64,000 nucleotides of DNA from Nocardioides sp. PD653-B2 (lineage in GTDB: Bacteria; Actinomycetota; Actinomycetes; Propionibacteriales; Nocardioidaceae), in the NCBI RefSeq assembly GCF_002117935.1, contig NZ_BDJE01000036.1, positions 62,001 to 126,000 on the forward strand. Direction: 5' to 3'. Position numbers and translations under genes: made by a program. The number at the start of each line of letters is the position of its first letter. The stretch's first letter is position 1. The notes beneath the pieces were generated by a model, which was not told the origin of the DNA, ran no database searches, and saw only the letters and a program-made list of their open reading frames with translations. Of the stretch, positions 8,737 to 17,152 are shown piece after piece.

Positions 8737-8991
8737 ATGACGAACTCACGCCCCACCGCACTGAGCCGGGCCAAGATGCTCACCGCGACCGTCCTCGTGG
8801 CCGCCACGGTCGCCACCGGAGCCGTCGCCGTCGAGCTCGCGACGTCCGCGTCGACCTCCGCCGTCGGCACGTCGACGTCCGGCTCCGGCCACTCCTCGTC
8901 GAGCTCGTCCGGCGGCTTCCGCAAGGCGCAGCCCGTGCAGGGGAGCACCAGCGGGAGCAGCAACACCACCACGACCACCCGGGGGTCGTGA
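8737..8991 (+). CDS. Small Ser/Thr-rich exported or membrane-anchored protein
   Basis: An 84-aa protein with a basic N-terminus (NSRPTALSRAKM), one hydrophobic helix at about residues 16-36 and a tail made almost wholly of Ser, Thr and Gly, ending in poly-Thr. The ATG at 8737 has an AAAGGGA ribosome site at 8724-8730. It overlaps apbE by TGATG and so belongs to the redox operon. No haem, FeS or canonical flavinylation motif is seen. It may be a membrane-tethered spacer or partner for the reductase; function unknown. Confidence 0.65.
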   Translation: MTNSRPTALSRAKMLTATVLVAATVATGAVAVELATSASTSAVGTSTSGSGHSSSSSSGGFRKAQPVQGSTSGSSNTTTTTRGS

Positions 8992-9920
8992 TGGCCGCCA
9001 CGGTCGACACGGTCCGGCCGGCGTCGGAGACCTTCGAGGCCATCGGCAGCGTCCACCGGATCGCGGCGACCCAGCACGACCGCCTGCCTGCGGCCGTCGC
9101 CGTCGCCCGTCGCCACCTCGCCGACCTCGACCGGGCGGTCTCGCGCTTCCGCCCCGACTCCGAGGTCTCCGCGCTGGCCCGGCTGGCCGAGCACGGCCGG
9201 GCGTCCGTGCCCGCGTCCCCGGTCTTCGTGTCCTCCCTGCGCGCCGCGCTCCGGGTCGCCCGGCTGACCGACGGACTGGTCGACCCGACCGTGGGGCGCG
9301 CGGTCGCCGCGTCGGGGTACGACGCCGACCTCGCGGTCGTCCGACTGCGGTCCGGTGCCGGTGACCCGGACCAGACCGACGTGGTGCCGGGCTGGACCCG
9401 GGTGTCCGTGAGCGACGACGGCTGGGTGGGAGTGCCTCCGCGCACGCTGCTCGACCTCGGCGCCTCCGCCAAGGCCCACGCCGCCGACACCATCGCCGCG
9501 CTCCTCGCCCGGGACCTCCCCGGAGGCTTCCTGGTCGACCTCGGCGGTGACATCGCGACGTCCGGCGCGGTGCCGCCCGACGGCTGGCGGATCGGCGTCG
9601 AGCTGGCGGACGGCAGCGTGGCGCAGGTCGTCGTGGGCCGGGGACAGGGGTTCGCCACCTCCTCGACCCAGCTGCGGACCTGGCAGGTCGGCGGCCGCGT
9701 CCGCCACCACCTCATCGACCCGCGCACCGGCCGCACCGCCCTGACCCCGTGGGCCCAGGTCACCTGCTCAGGCGCGTCGGCGCTGGAGGCCAACGCCGCC
9801 TCGACCGCGGCCGTCCTGCTCGGCTCGGACGCGCCCGCCTGGCTCACCGGCCACGGCATCGCGGCCCGGCTCGACGCCGTCGACGGGACCGTCGTACGCA
9901 CTCCTGGCTGGCCCTCGTGA
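8991..9920 (+). CDS. apbE: FAD:protein FMN transferase (ApbE family)
   Basis: A 309-aa ApbE-type enzyme, which uses FAD to attach FMN covalently to Thr/Ser of exported electron carriers. Visible features are LDRAVSRFRPDSEVSALA near residue 42, LTDGLVDPTVGRAV near 95, LLDLGASAKAHAADTIA near 155 (FAD binding), FLVDLGGDIATSG near 180 and HHLIDPRTGRTAL near 240, where the Asp/Thr metal site lies. No lipoprotein signal is present, unlike many ApbE proteins, so it may be cytoplasmic. It sits between the small Ser/Thr-rich protein and the reductase-like membrane protein, in overlap with both. No obvious FMN-binding substrate protein is encoded beside it. Confidence 0.9.
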   Translation: MAATVDTVRPASETFEAIGSVHRIAATQHDRLPAAVAVARRHLADLDRAVSRFRPDSEVSALARLAEHGRASVPASPVFVSSLRAALRVARLTDGLVDPTVGRAVAASGYDADLAVVRLRSGAGDPDQTDVVPGWTRVSVSDDGWVGVPPRTLLDLGASAKAHAADTIAALLARDLPGGFLVDLGGDIATSGAVPPDGWRIGVELADGSVAQVVVGRGQGFATSSTQLRTWQVGGRVRHHLIDPRTGRTALTPWAQVTCSGASALEANAASTAAVLLGSDAPAWLTGHGIAARLDAVDGTVVRTPGWPS

Positions 9921-10480
9921 ACGAGCTGCTGTGGTACTTCTCGCGGGCCACCGGCGTCATCAGCATGGTCCTGCTCACCACCACCCTGGTGCTCGGCATG
10001 ACCCTGTCCGGCCGGCGGAGCGCCCGGCCCGCCACGAGCACCGTGGTCGCGGGCCTGCACCGCTGGCTGGGCCTGGGCATGGTCGTCTTCGTCGTCGGCC
10101 ACGTCACGACCGCGATCGTCGAGACCTACGTGTCGATCGGCCCGCTGTCCGCGCTCGTGCCCTTCACCGCCGGCTACCAGCCGCTCTGGGTCGGGCTCGG
10201 CACCATCGCCTTCGACATCCTGCTCGCGGTCGCCGTCACCTCCGCGCTCCGCCACCGGATCTCCGAGCGGGTGTGGCGCGGCGTCCACCTCGCGTCGTAC
10301 CTGCTGTGGCCGACCGCGCTCGTCCACGGCTTCCTGCTCGGCACCTCCGACCAGCCGCTGCTGCGACTGGTGACGGTGGCCTGCGGCGTCGTCGGCATGC
10401 TCGCGGTCTCCTGGCGGATCCAGGCCACCCACCACGACCGGGAGCACCGTCGCTCGGTCACCGCGCAGGGGTGGTCGTGA
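9917..10480 (+). CDS. Ferric-reductase-like / cytochrome b-type transmembrane protein
   Basis: A 187-aa protein with five hydrophobic helices and paired histidines in them: GLHRWLGLGMVVFVVGHVTTA (His near residues 47 and 60) and WRGVHLASYLLWPTALVHGFLLG (His near 121 and 135). This is the bis-His pattern of ferric-reductase-like domains, which carry electrons across the membrane on two haems. The start is GTG in a GTGA overlap with apbE. With the NuoF-like and ferredoxin genes downstream it suggests electrons passed from NAD(P)H through the membrane to an extracytoplasmic acceptor. Confidence 0.82.
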   Translation: MNELLWYFSRATGVISMVLLTTTLVLGMTLSGRRSARPATSTVVAGLHRWLGLGMVVFVVGHVTTAIVETYVSIGPLSALVPFTAGYQPLWVGLGTIAFDILLAVAVTSALRHRISERVWRGVHLASYLLWPTALVHGFLLGTSDQPLLRLVTVACGVVGMLAVSWRIQATHHDREHRRSVTAQGWS

Positions 10481-11562
10481 TGGACCTCGCCGACCTGCTC
10501 GAGTCCGCGGGCCTGACCGGCCGGGGCGGTGCGGCGTTCAGCACCGCGACCAAGCTGCGCGCCGCCCGGGAGCACCGGGCCGACCTCGTCGTCAACGCCT
10601 GCGACGGCGAGCTGGGTGCGACCAAGGACGCCTGGGTGGTCGCCCACCACCTCGACGACCTGGTGACCGGCGCCGGGCTGGTCGCGGCCCGCAGCCGCCG
10701 GCCGGTCCGCTACGCCGCCCACCGCGGCAGCGCCACCCTCGCGACCCTGCGCGCCCGGGGGCTCGAGGTCCTCGAGGTGCCGGCCCGCTACGTCTCGTCG
10801 GAGGAGTCGGCCCTGGTCTCGCTCGCCGGCGGGGGCCTGGCCCGTCCTCTCACCAAGCAGGTCCCGGTCGTCATGGGCGGCCGGGACAGCCGGGGCCGCT
10901 CGACGCGCCCGACCCTCGTCCTCAACGCGGAGACGGTCTGGCGGGTGGCCCAGATCGCGTGGTACGGCGCACCGTGGTTCCGGTCGTTCGGCACCCCCGC
11001 CGAGCCCGGGCCGCGCCTGGTGACCGTCCACGGGTACGTCGCCCGCCCGGGCGTCGTCGAGACCGCGGCCGGAGCCGCCATGACGTCGATCGTCGACGCC
11101 GTGGGCGGGCTGGCCCCCGAGGTGGAGTCGGCGCTGGTCGGCGGGCTCGCCGGCGTCTTCCTCACCGCCGACGAGCTCCGCTCCGCGACCTGGAGCACGG
11201 CCTCGCTCTCGGCCTTCGGCGGCGGGGTCGGCTCCGGCGTCGTCGAGGTCCTCGACCCGCGGCCGTGCCCGCTCGACCGGCTGGTCGCGATGCTGCGCTA
11301 CGCCGCGGGCGAGTCCGCCGGCCAGTGCGGCCCGTGCATGTTCGGGCTCCCGGCCGTCGCCGACGACGTGGCCCGGCTGGTCGCCCACCCGGACCGCGCG
11401 ACGTACGACCGGCTCCGTGGCCGGCTCGGCCTGCTGCCCGGGCGTGGTGCGTGCCGGTTCCCCGACGGCGTCTCACGCTTCACCGGCTCCGCGCTGCGGG
11501 TCTACGCCGGCCACCTGGAAGAGCACCTCACGGGAAGGGCCCTCCATGCCAGCCTCGCGTGA
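10480..11562 (+). CDS. NuoF-like NADH dehydrogenase / SLBB-domain FeS flavoprotein
   Basis: A 360-aa protein related to the 51-kDa (NuoF) subunit of complex I. It starts with the flavin/NADH-binding Gly-rich segment GLTGRGGAAFSTATKL (residues 10-25) and VVNACDGELGATKD, contains an SLBB-type region near 180-250, and ends with the 4Fe-4S site GESAGQCGPCMFGL near 282 plus the distal GRGACRFPDGV Cys. No NuoE or other complex I gene is nearby, so it works outside complex I. ATG 10480 is used in TGATG overlap with the membrane gene. It is likely to oxidise NAD(P)H and feed the adjacent ferredoxin or the membrane reductase. Confidence 0.85.
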   Translation: MDLADLLESAGLTGRGGAAFSTATKLRAAREHRADLVVNACDGELGATKDAWVVAHHLDDLVTGAGLVAARSRRPVRYAAHRGSATLATLRARGLEVLEVPARYVSSEESALVSLAGGGLARPLTKQVPVVMGGRDSRGRSTRPTLVLNAETVWRVAQIAWYGAPWFRSFGTPAEPGPRLVTVHGYVARPGVVETAAGAAMTSIVDAVGGLAPEVESALVGGLAGVFLTADELRSATWSTASLSAFGGGVGSGVVEVLDPRPCPLDRLVAMLRYAAGESAGQCGPCMFGLPAVADDVARLVAHPDRATYDRLRGRLGLLPGRGACRFPDGVSRFTGSALRVYAGHLEEHLTGRALHASLA

Positions 11563-11764
11563 GCAGGCCACCCGCGTGGCCGTCGACCGGGTCGCCTGCA
11601 CCGGTCACGGGGTCTGTGCCGCCCTGCTGCCCCGCCAGATCACGCTGGACGAGTGGGGCTACCCGATCGTCGCGGCCGCGGACGACCCCGCCGTCGACGT
11701 CGAGGCCGCGGTGCGCCTGTGTCCGGCTCGGGCGCTGCGCCCGAGCCGGGCACCGCGTCAGTAG
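11546..11764 (+). CDS. 3Fe-4S type ferredoxin
   Basis: A 72-aa ferredoxin of the actinobacterial single-cluster type. The Cys ligands are CTGHGVC (C-x5-C near residues 18-24) and LCPARAL near 61; the usual middle position holds no further Cys, giving a 3Fe-4S site. The ATG at 11546 follows a GGGAAGGG ribosome site and lies inside the end of the NuoF-like gene (17-nt overlap), so it is the last gene of the redox operon. Its stop overlaps the convergent alcohol dehydrogenase by 7 nt. It probably shuttles electrons from the NuoF-like protein. Confidence 0.88.
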   Translation: MPASREQATRVAVDRVACTGHGVCAALLPRQITLDEWGYPIVAAADDPAVDVEAAVRLCPARALRPSRAPRQ

Positions 11765-12903
11765 ACGATGACGCCGCGGATGTTCTTGCCGTCGCGCATG
11801 TCCTGGTAGCCCTGGTTGATCTGGTCCAGGGTGTACTCCTGGGTCACCATCTCGTCGAGCTTGAGCTTGCCGTCCATGTAGAGGTTGAGCAGCCGCGGGA
11901 TGTCGTAGCGCGGGTTGGCGTTGCCGAAGATGCAGCCCACCAGCTCCTTGCGCTGCATCGACATGTCGAAGAGGTTGAGCTTCACGTCGTCGGCCATCAT
12001 GTTCGAGACCGAGGTGACCACGCCGCGACCGGCCTTCTTGATCAGCGACATCATCGGGGCGATGTGCGTGCCCTCGGCCAGGCCGAGCGCGAGGATCGCC
12101 TTGTCGGCCATCGCGCCGTACGTGATCTCGGAGATGAGCGGCTGGGCGTCCGCCATCGACGCGGCCACGTGGGTCGCGCCGAGGGTGAGCGCCTTCTCGC
12201 GCTTCCACTCGACCGGGTCGATGGCGACGACGAACCGGGCGCCGGCCATCGCCGCGCCCTGCACCGCGCTCATGCCGATGCCACCGAGGCCGACGACGGC
12301 CACGGTCTCGCCGGACTGCACGTCGGCGGCGTACGTCGCCGAGCCCCAGCCGGTCGTCACACCGCAGCCCACGAGCGCGGCCTTCTCGAGCGGGATGTGC
12401 TTCTCGATCTTCACCGCGCTGTCGACGTTCACCACCGTGTACGGCGAGAAGGTGCCGAGCCCGACCATGATGCCGAGGTCGCGCCCGTCCTTGGCGTGGT
12501 GACGGTAGCTGAAGTCGCTGAGCTGCATGCCGCTGAGCAGGAACGCGCCGAGGTCGCAGAGGTGCTGCTTGCCGGTCGAGCACGACGGGCACTTGCCGCA
12601 CGACGGGATGAAGCTGAAGACGACGTGGTCGCCCACCTCGAAGCCGACGGTGTCGGGGCCGACCTCCTCGACGACGCCGGCGCCCTCGTGGCCGCCGATC
12701 AGCGGGAACTGCTTGAGCCCGAAGGCCTCGGCCAGCTCCGGGTCGAGGACCATGTCACCGGTGACCATGTGCTCGTCGGAGTGGCAGAGGCCGGACGCGG
12801 CGAGCTTGACCAGGATCTCGCCCCTCTTGGGCGGGTCCAGCTCGATGTCCTCGACGCTCCAGTCGGTGTGCGGCTCCCAGAGGATGGCGGCGCGTGTCTG
12901 CAT
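11758..12903 (-). CDS. NDMA-dependent (mycofactocin-linked) zinc alcohol dehydrogenase
   Basis: A 381-aa class III-like zinc alcohol dehydrogenase of the nicotinoprotein type that holds NAD(H) tightly and is recycled by mycofactocin. The catalytic zinc site is SGLCHSDEH (Cys near 40) and GGHEGAGVVEEVG; the structural zinc lobe is CGKCPSCSTGKQHLC; the dinucleotide fold is VVGLGGIGMS. The ATG at 12903 is preceded by a GGGAG ribosome site, while an upstream in-frame ATG at 12945 has none and lies in the promoter. It sits just downstream of mftF but separated by 95 nt, with its own palindromic operator, so it is probably separately controlled. Confidence 0.93.
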   Translation of the reverse strand: MQTRAAILWEPHTDWSVEDIELDPPKRGEILVKLAASGLCHSDEHMVTGDMVLDPELAEAFGLKQFPLIGGHEGAGVVEEVGPDTVGFEVGDHVVFSFIPSCGKCPSCSTGKQHLCDLGAFLLSGMQLSDFSYRHHAKDGRDLGIMVGLGTFSPYTVVNVDSAVKIEKHIPLEKAALVGCGVTTGWGSATYAADVQSGETVAVVGLGGIGMSAVQGAAMAGARFVVAIDPVEWKREKALTLGATHVAASMADAQPLISEITYGAMADKAILALGLAEGTHIAPMMSLIKKAGRGVVTSVSNMMADDVKLNLFDMSMQRKELVGCIFGNANPRYDIPRLLNLYMDGKLKLDEMVTQEYTLDQINQGYQDMRDGKNIRGVIVY

Positions 12904-12922
12904 GATCACTCCCGGTGAGAAA

Positions 12923-12936
12923 TAGAACGTGTTCCT
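12923..12936 (-). promoter_or_regulatory. GAAC-N2-GTTC palindrome upstream of the alcohol dehydrogenase
   Basis: The minus-strand sequence AGGAACACGTTCTA lies 20 nt before the dehydrogenase start. The core AAC-N2-GTT is the same as the well-known KstR/TetR-type operators of sterol genes (TNNAACNNGTTNNA), with one outer base differing. A TetR-family repressor is the likely binder; which one cannot be told. Confidence 0.5.
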
Positions 12937-12998
12937 GTCGAGCAAGTTAGCGCCGTCACCCCCGATCCGTCAGCACCTGGGGGAAACATTCCGGGCAG

Positions 12999-14387
12999 CT
13001 ACCTGCGCGTGAGACGCGGGGCGAGCGCGCGGGCGGACCGCGCGCGTGCCGCACCCGCCCAGAGGCCGGCGCCGTAGGCCAGGTCGTCGAGGCGTCGCGA
13101 GACGAAGAACGCCAGCCGCGGCACCCCCGCCGGCCGCGGAGTGAGCACGGCGTCCACGACGGCCGCCACCCCCAGCGCGCGGCGCGCCCGGGACGAGAAC
13201 GGCACGGCCACGGCGGTCAGCGGCCACCAGTGCCGGAGCACCAGTGCGGCGGTCTGGGAGACCACGGCCGACATCCCCTTCCCCGCCAGGACGGCGGCCT
13301 CCTGCGTGCGTCGTTCGGTCAGCGGGAGCGACCTCCTGACCCGGAGCGTCGTGACGACGACGCAACCGGCCGCCACGGGCACCGACCAGCGCCGCTGGGC
13401 CAGCAGCGCGAGCACCGCGACGGCGTAGGCCGGCGACATCACCGTGGGCGCGATCAGGTTGCCGTGCCGCTCGGCGAGCAGCGCACCGCCCGTGCCGTAG
13501 AACGCCTTGCGGCCCATCCAGCCGGCCAGCGTGCCGCGGCTGTCGTGGCGCACCTCGAAGTCGGCGTCGTAGCGCACCCGCCGCCCACCCTCGACGAGCC
13601 GCCACACGAAGTCGACGTCCTCCGCCACCCGCATGCGGTCGTCGAAGCCGGCCCCCGCAGCGTCGACCCGGACCACCAGGCACGCGCTCGGCAGCCAGGA
13701 GACCCGGGAGCCGGGCCGGACGAGCGCCTGCTCGTCACCGAGGTCGAGCGACATCGACAGCTCGTCGTACCGCTCGAACCACCGCACCCGGTCGGAGCGG
13801 GCGACCCCGCGCACCCGGGGCGCGACGGCGGCGACCGACGGGTCGGCGAAGTGGGCACAGAGCCCGGTGATCGTGGCCGCCGTGGCCTCCACGTCGCTGT
13901 CGACGAAGGCGACGTACGGCGTCGTCACCGTGCGGAGCCCGGCGTTGCGGGCGCCGGCCGGACCGACGTTCTCCGCGAGAGCGAGCAGCCGGGCGCCGTG
14001 CCGTGCCGCCACCGCGGCGACGGGACCGGGGTCGAGGGACGCGTCGTCGACCACCACACAGTCCAGGTCCGGTCGCAGCTGGGCGAGGAGGCGGTCGAGC
14101 TGCTCGGCGCGGTCGCGCACCGGGACCACGACCGTGACGTCGTCGGCGCTGACCGGGGTGGCCCCGAGCACGGGCGTGGCGAGGTTGCCCTCGAGCAGCC
14201 GGTCGGCCAGCGCCCGCGAGGCGGCGTCGACCACCGCGACGCGGCCGTCGCGCACCAGCGCGGCACCCGCGTCGCTGAGCCGGGCGACCCGGACCGGCGA
14301 GCCTCCGATGAGCACCCGCCCGCCGTCGGCGAGCCGGACGTCGTCCCGGATCCGGACCTCGTAACCGTCCGGCAGCCCGGGGCTCAT
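12999..14387 (-). CDS. mftF: Mycofactocin system glycosyltransferase MftF
   Basis: A 462-aa GT2 glycosyltransferase that adds beta-1,4-glucose units to the mycofactocin core. It has a short N-terminal PqqD-like segment (about 1-75), then the GT-A domain with VTVVVPVRDRAEQLDRLL, CVVVDDASLD and YVAFVDSDVEA (the DxD-type site near 165), and MRVAEDVDFVWRLVEGG (ED acceptor motif). The C-terminal 150 residues contain hydrophobic segments that may sit on the membrane. It begins 4 nt after the SDR stop and is the last gene of the mft operon. Length and motifs fit MftF well. Confidence 0.92.
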   Translation of the reverse strand: MSPGLPDGYEVRIRDDVRLADGGRVLIGGSPVRVARLSDAGAALVRDGRVAVVDAASRALADRLLEGNLATPVLGATPVSADDVTVVVPVRDRAEQLDRLLAQLRPDLDCVVVDDASLDPGPVAAVAARHGARLLALAENVGPAGARNAGLRTVTTPYVAFVDSDVEATAATITGLCAHFADPSVAAVAPRVRGVARSDRVRWFERYDELSMSLDLGDEQALVRPGSRVSWLPSACLVVRVDAAGAGFDDRMRVAEDVDFVWRLVEGGRRVRYDADFEVRHDSRGTLAGWMGRKAFYGTGGALLAERHGNLIAPTVMSPAYAVAVLALLAQRRWSVPVAAGCVVVTTLRVRRSLPLTERRTQEAAVLAGKGMSAVVSQTAALVLRHWWPLTAVAVPFSSRARRALGVAAVVDAVLTPRPAGVPRLAFFVSRRLDDLAYGAGLWAGAARARSARALAPRLTRR

Positions 14388-14391
14388 CGCG

Positions 14392-15177
14392 TCACGCCGG
14401 GAAGCCGCCGTCGGCGTGCACGACGCTGCCGTTGAGGACGGCGCCCGCGGGCGAGCAGCAGAACGCGATGCACCGGGCGATCTCGTCCGGCTCGATGAGC
14501 CGCCGGATCTTCTGGTGCTCCACCAGGTCGGTGACGTCGGCGTCGTCGTACAGCGCTGCGGTCTGGCGCAGCATCGCCGTGTCGGTGGCTCCCGGCGACA
14601 CGGCGACCGCGGTGACGCCGGTGCCGACCAGGTCGGCGGCCAGCCCCTTCGCGATCCCCACCACGGCGTGCTTGACGGCGGTGTAGGCAGCGAGGTGGAA
14701 GAGCCCGTGGGTCCCCGACGCGGAGGCGACGGCGACGAACCGGCAACCCGACGGGTCCGGCCCGGTGAGCATCAGGGGGACGGTCACGGCCGCGGTGTTC
14801 CACACGCCCTTGGCGTCGATCTCCCACAGCAGGTCGACCTGGTCGTCGGGCGTCTCCCAGAGCGACCGGCCCCCGGAGACCACCGCGGCCGCGGCGACCG
14901 CGACGTCGAGCCGGCCCCACCGCTGCACCGCGTCGGCGACCGCGCCCTCGAGCGCGGTCCGGTCGCGGACGTCGGCGAGGTAGGCCCGGGCGGCGTCGTA
15001 CGGCGCGACCACGGCGTCGAGGTCCTCGCGCGTCGGCATCGGGTACGGCGCCGCGTCCGGCCCGGCGCACCAGTCGACCGCGAGGACGGCGTACCCCTCC
15101 TCGGCGAGGCGGCGCACCGTGGCCGCACCGATGCCGCGCGCGGCGCCGGTGACCAGGGCGACCCGCGGGTCGGTCAT
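14392..15177 (-). CDS. Mycofactocin-coupled SDR family oxidoreductase
   Basis: A 261-aa short-chain dehydrogenase. The NAD motif TGAARGIGA is at residues 10-18, and the catalytic set S...YTAVK near 150-175 (VASASGTHGLFHLAAYTAVK). The long insert after the second beta strand (VDWCAGPDAAPYPMPT) is typical of mycofactocin-coupled SDRs, which bury NAD so that it can only be recycled by mycofactocin. The ATG at 15177 overlaps the mftE stop. Substrate is probably an alcohol or carbonyl; not predictable here. Confidence 0.9.
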   Translation of the reverse strand: MTDPRVALVTGAARGIGAATVRRLAEEGYAVLAVDWCAGPDAAPYPMPTREDLDAVVAPYDAARAYLADVRDRTALEGAVADAVQRWGRLDVAVAAAAVVSGGRSLWETPDDQVDLLWEIDAKGVWNTAAVTVPLMLTGPDPSGCRFVAVASASGTHGLFHLAAYTAVKHAVVGIAKGLAADLVGTGVTAVAVSPGATDTAMLRQTAALYDDADVTDLVEHQKIRRLIEPDEIARCIAFCCSPAGAVLNGSVVHADGGFPA

Positions 15178-15893
15178 CGGACCGCCCCCACGGACCGCAG
15201 CCGCCCGTGCCGGTCGGCCTCTCCCCCACTGACGGCGGCCGCGATGTCGGCGGCCATCTGGTGGAGCACCCGCTGACCCTCGCCGGCGGTGGCGCCCGCG
15301 GGGTCGCCGAGCACGCCGTTGGGAGACACCGCCGCGACTCCCCCGGCGACGAGCTCGGGCAGGAGCTCGGCGATCGGGCGGGTGTTGCCGGCCTCCGCGA
15401 GGTCGGAGCGGACCGCCCAGGGGTGCAGGTGCAGCATCAGCGAGGTCTCGGTGAGGCCCGCGTGGGCGTCCACCTGCTCGGTGGCGCACGGCACCCAGGC
15501 CACGTCGTGCCCCTCGGCGACGAGCTGCTCGACCGCCGTCGTGAGCGCGGCCAGGTTGCCGCCGTGCGCGTTGACGAAGACGACCCGGGCGCACCAGGTG
15601 CGCAGCGACCGGGTCAGCTCGACCACGGTCTGGCGCAGCACGTCGGTGCCGATCGACGAGGTGCCGGGGAACATCTGGTGCTCGCCGCTCGCGCCGTACG
15701 AGATCGCCGGCGCCACCACCACGTCGTCACGCTGCAGCAGGCCGGCCACCCGGTGGGCGACGGCGCCGGCGATCACGGTGTCGGTGTCGAGCGGCAGGTG
15801 CGGTCCGTGCTGCTCGATCGAGCCGACGGGCACCAGCACCAGCGCCGATGGCGGCAGCGCCGGCGACCGCGACCCGCCGAGCTCGCGACTCAC
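15174..15893 (-). CDS. mftE: Mycofactocin peptidase MftE (creatininase family)
   Basis: A 239-aa creatininase-like metallopeptidase that releases the cyclised C-terminal Val-Tyr part from modified MftA. Metal-binding motifs are GSIEQHGPHLPLDTDT (Glu/His/Asp near 25-36), GASGEHQMFPGTSS near 69 and VNAHGGNLAAL near 110. GTG start at 15891-15893 overlaps the mftD stop (GTGA). Length and context are canonical. Confidence 0.94.
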   Translation of the reverse strand: MSRELGGSRSPALPPSALVLVPVGSIEQHGPHLPLDTDTVIAGAVAHRVAGLLQRDDVVVAPAISYGASGEHQMFPGTSSIGTDVLRQTVVELTRSLRTWCARVVFVNAHGGNLAALTTAVEQLVAEGHDVAWVPCATEQVDAHAGLTETSLMLHLHPWAVRSDLAEAGNTRPIAELLPELVAGGVAAVSPNGVLGDPAGATAGEGQRVLHQMAADIAAAVSGGEADRHGRLRSVGAVR

Positions 15894-17098
15894 GCCGGCG
15901 CGCCCAGGGTGCGGTGGAAGCCGTCGGGGATGTCGAAGAGCCCGGGGTGCAGCTCGTCGATCGACGACAGCCCCATGCCCAGCAGGGCCGAGTCGATGCC
16001 GCCGCGCAGGATGTCGAGCACGTTCTCGACGCCGGCCTGGCCGTTGGCGCCGAGACCCCAGAGGTAGGCGCGGCCGATCATCACCGAGCGCGCGCCCAGG
16101 GCGAGCGCCTTGACGACGTCCGAGCCGCGCCGGATGCCGCCGTCGAGGAGCACCTCGAGCTGCTCGCCCACGGCGTCCGCGACCGGCTTGAGCATCCGGA
16201 TCGAGGCGGGGGTGCCGTCGAGGTTGTTGCCGCCGTGGTTGGACACCGAGATGGCGTCGGCGCCGGCGTCGACGGCCCGCAGCGCGTCGTCGACCCGGCA
16301 GACGCCCTTGAGCATGAACGGCTTCCCGCTCATCTGCTCCCACTGCTCGCGCATCCACGCAACGTCCTGCCACGACGGCGGCGGGGTGCTCATCCACTCG
16401 TAGTAGGCGCCGAAGAACGTCGGCGCATCTCCCCCGGGCGGAGCCAGGTTGGGAGCGGTGAGGTCGGGGATGTGCCGCGGACCGAACTGCCAGAGCCAGC
16501 GCGGCTTGGTGGCCACCTTCGGTGCCATCCGAATCATCGTCTTGAGGTCGATCTTCTCGGGGATCTCCGGGCTGCCCCAGTCGCGCCCCATCGAGAACGA
16601 CCAGTCCAGCGTGGCGATCAGGCCCTGGGCACCGGCCGCGCGGGCCCGGTCCATCCGCTGGATCATCACGTCGCGGTCGCCGGTCCAGTACATCTGGAAG
16701 AACGTGCGGTCGTTGACCGCACAGACCTCCTCGACCGACTTGCTGGCGAAGTTGCTCAGGCCCATCACGGTGCCGCGGGCGGCGGCGGCCCGAGCGACCG
16801 CGACCTCGCCGTCGGGGTGCACGGCCTGGACGCCGGTCGGGGAGATGACCACCGGCAGCGAGATGTCCTGGCCCATCACGGTGGTCGCCATCGACCTCTC
16901 GGCCTGCTGCCCGGCGACGTGCGGCGCGAAGCCGATCTCGCCGAACGCCGCCTCGTTGTCGCGCAGCGTCAGGCCGCGCTCGGAGCCGGCGACCAGGGCG
17001 GCGTACACCGGAGCGGGCAGCCGCTTGCGGGCGCGCTGCTGCGCGACCGCGACCGACTCGAACCAGGGGTTCTGCTTCCAGGGGTTCTCGACCTTCAC
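15890..17098 (-). CDS. mftD: Pre-mycofactocin synthase MftD (FMN-dependent)
   Basis: A 402-aa FMN enzyme of the lactate-dehydrogenase/glycolate-oxidase fold that oxidatively deaminates the released AHDP intermediate to pre-mycofactocin. FMN and active-site motifs include LPVVISPTGVQAVHPDGE near 80, SVSNHGGNNLDGTPAS near 290 (active His) and LDGGIRRGSDVVKALALGARSVMIGR near 322-347. The GTG start at 17096-17098 is just downstream of a palindromic repeat, making this the only clear gap (45 nt) inside mftA-F. The family's usual length is about 400 aa, so it is intact. Confidence 0.94.
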   Translation of the reverse strand: MKVENPWKQNPWFESVAVAQQRARKRLPAPVYAALVAGSERGLTLRDNEAAFGEIGFAPHVAGQQAERSMATTVMGQDISLPVVISPTGVQAVHPDGEVAVARAAAARGTVMGLSNFASKSVEEVCAVNDRTFFQMYWTGDRDVMIQRMDRARAAGAQGLIATLDWSFSMGRDWGSPEIPEKIDLKTMIRMAPKVATKPRWLWQFGPRHIPDLTAPNLAPPGGDAPTFFGAYYEWMSTPPPSWQDVAWMREQWEQMSGKPFMLKGVCRVDDALRAVDAGADAISVSNHGGNNLDGTPASIRMLKPVADAVGEQLEVLLDGGIRRGSDVVKALALGARSVMIGRAYLWGLGANGQAGVENVLDILRGGIDSALLGMGLSSIDELHPGLFDIPDGFHRTLGAPA

Positions 17099-17113
17099 AC
17101 TGCCGTCCTTCGA

Positions 17114-17152
17114 GGTGGTTTCGAGGCTCGCTTCGCTCGCACCTCAACCACC
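17114..17152. repeat. REP-like palindromic element between mftC and mftD
   Basis: The element begins GGTGGTTTCGAGG and ends CCTCAACCACC, with CTCGC/GCTCG inner arms, so it folds into an imperfect hairpin. The stop codon of mftC (17144-17146, minus strand) lies inside it. Related elements occur at 53373-53407 and 63184-63242. It could attenuate or insulate expression of mftD relative to mftABC. Confidence 0.7.

Noticed and set aside
12904-12945. N-terminal extension of the alcohol dehydrogenase from ATG 12945
   Set aside because: It would translate the operator and ribosome-site region; a good ribosome site precedes ATG 12903 and the family starts there.
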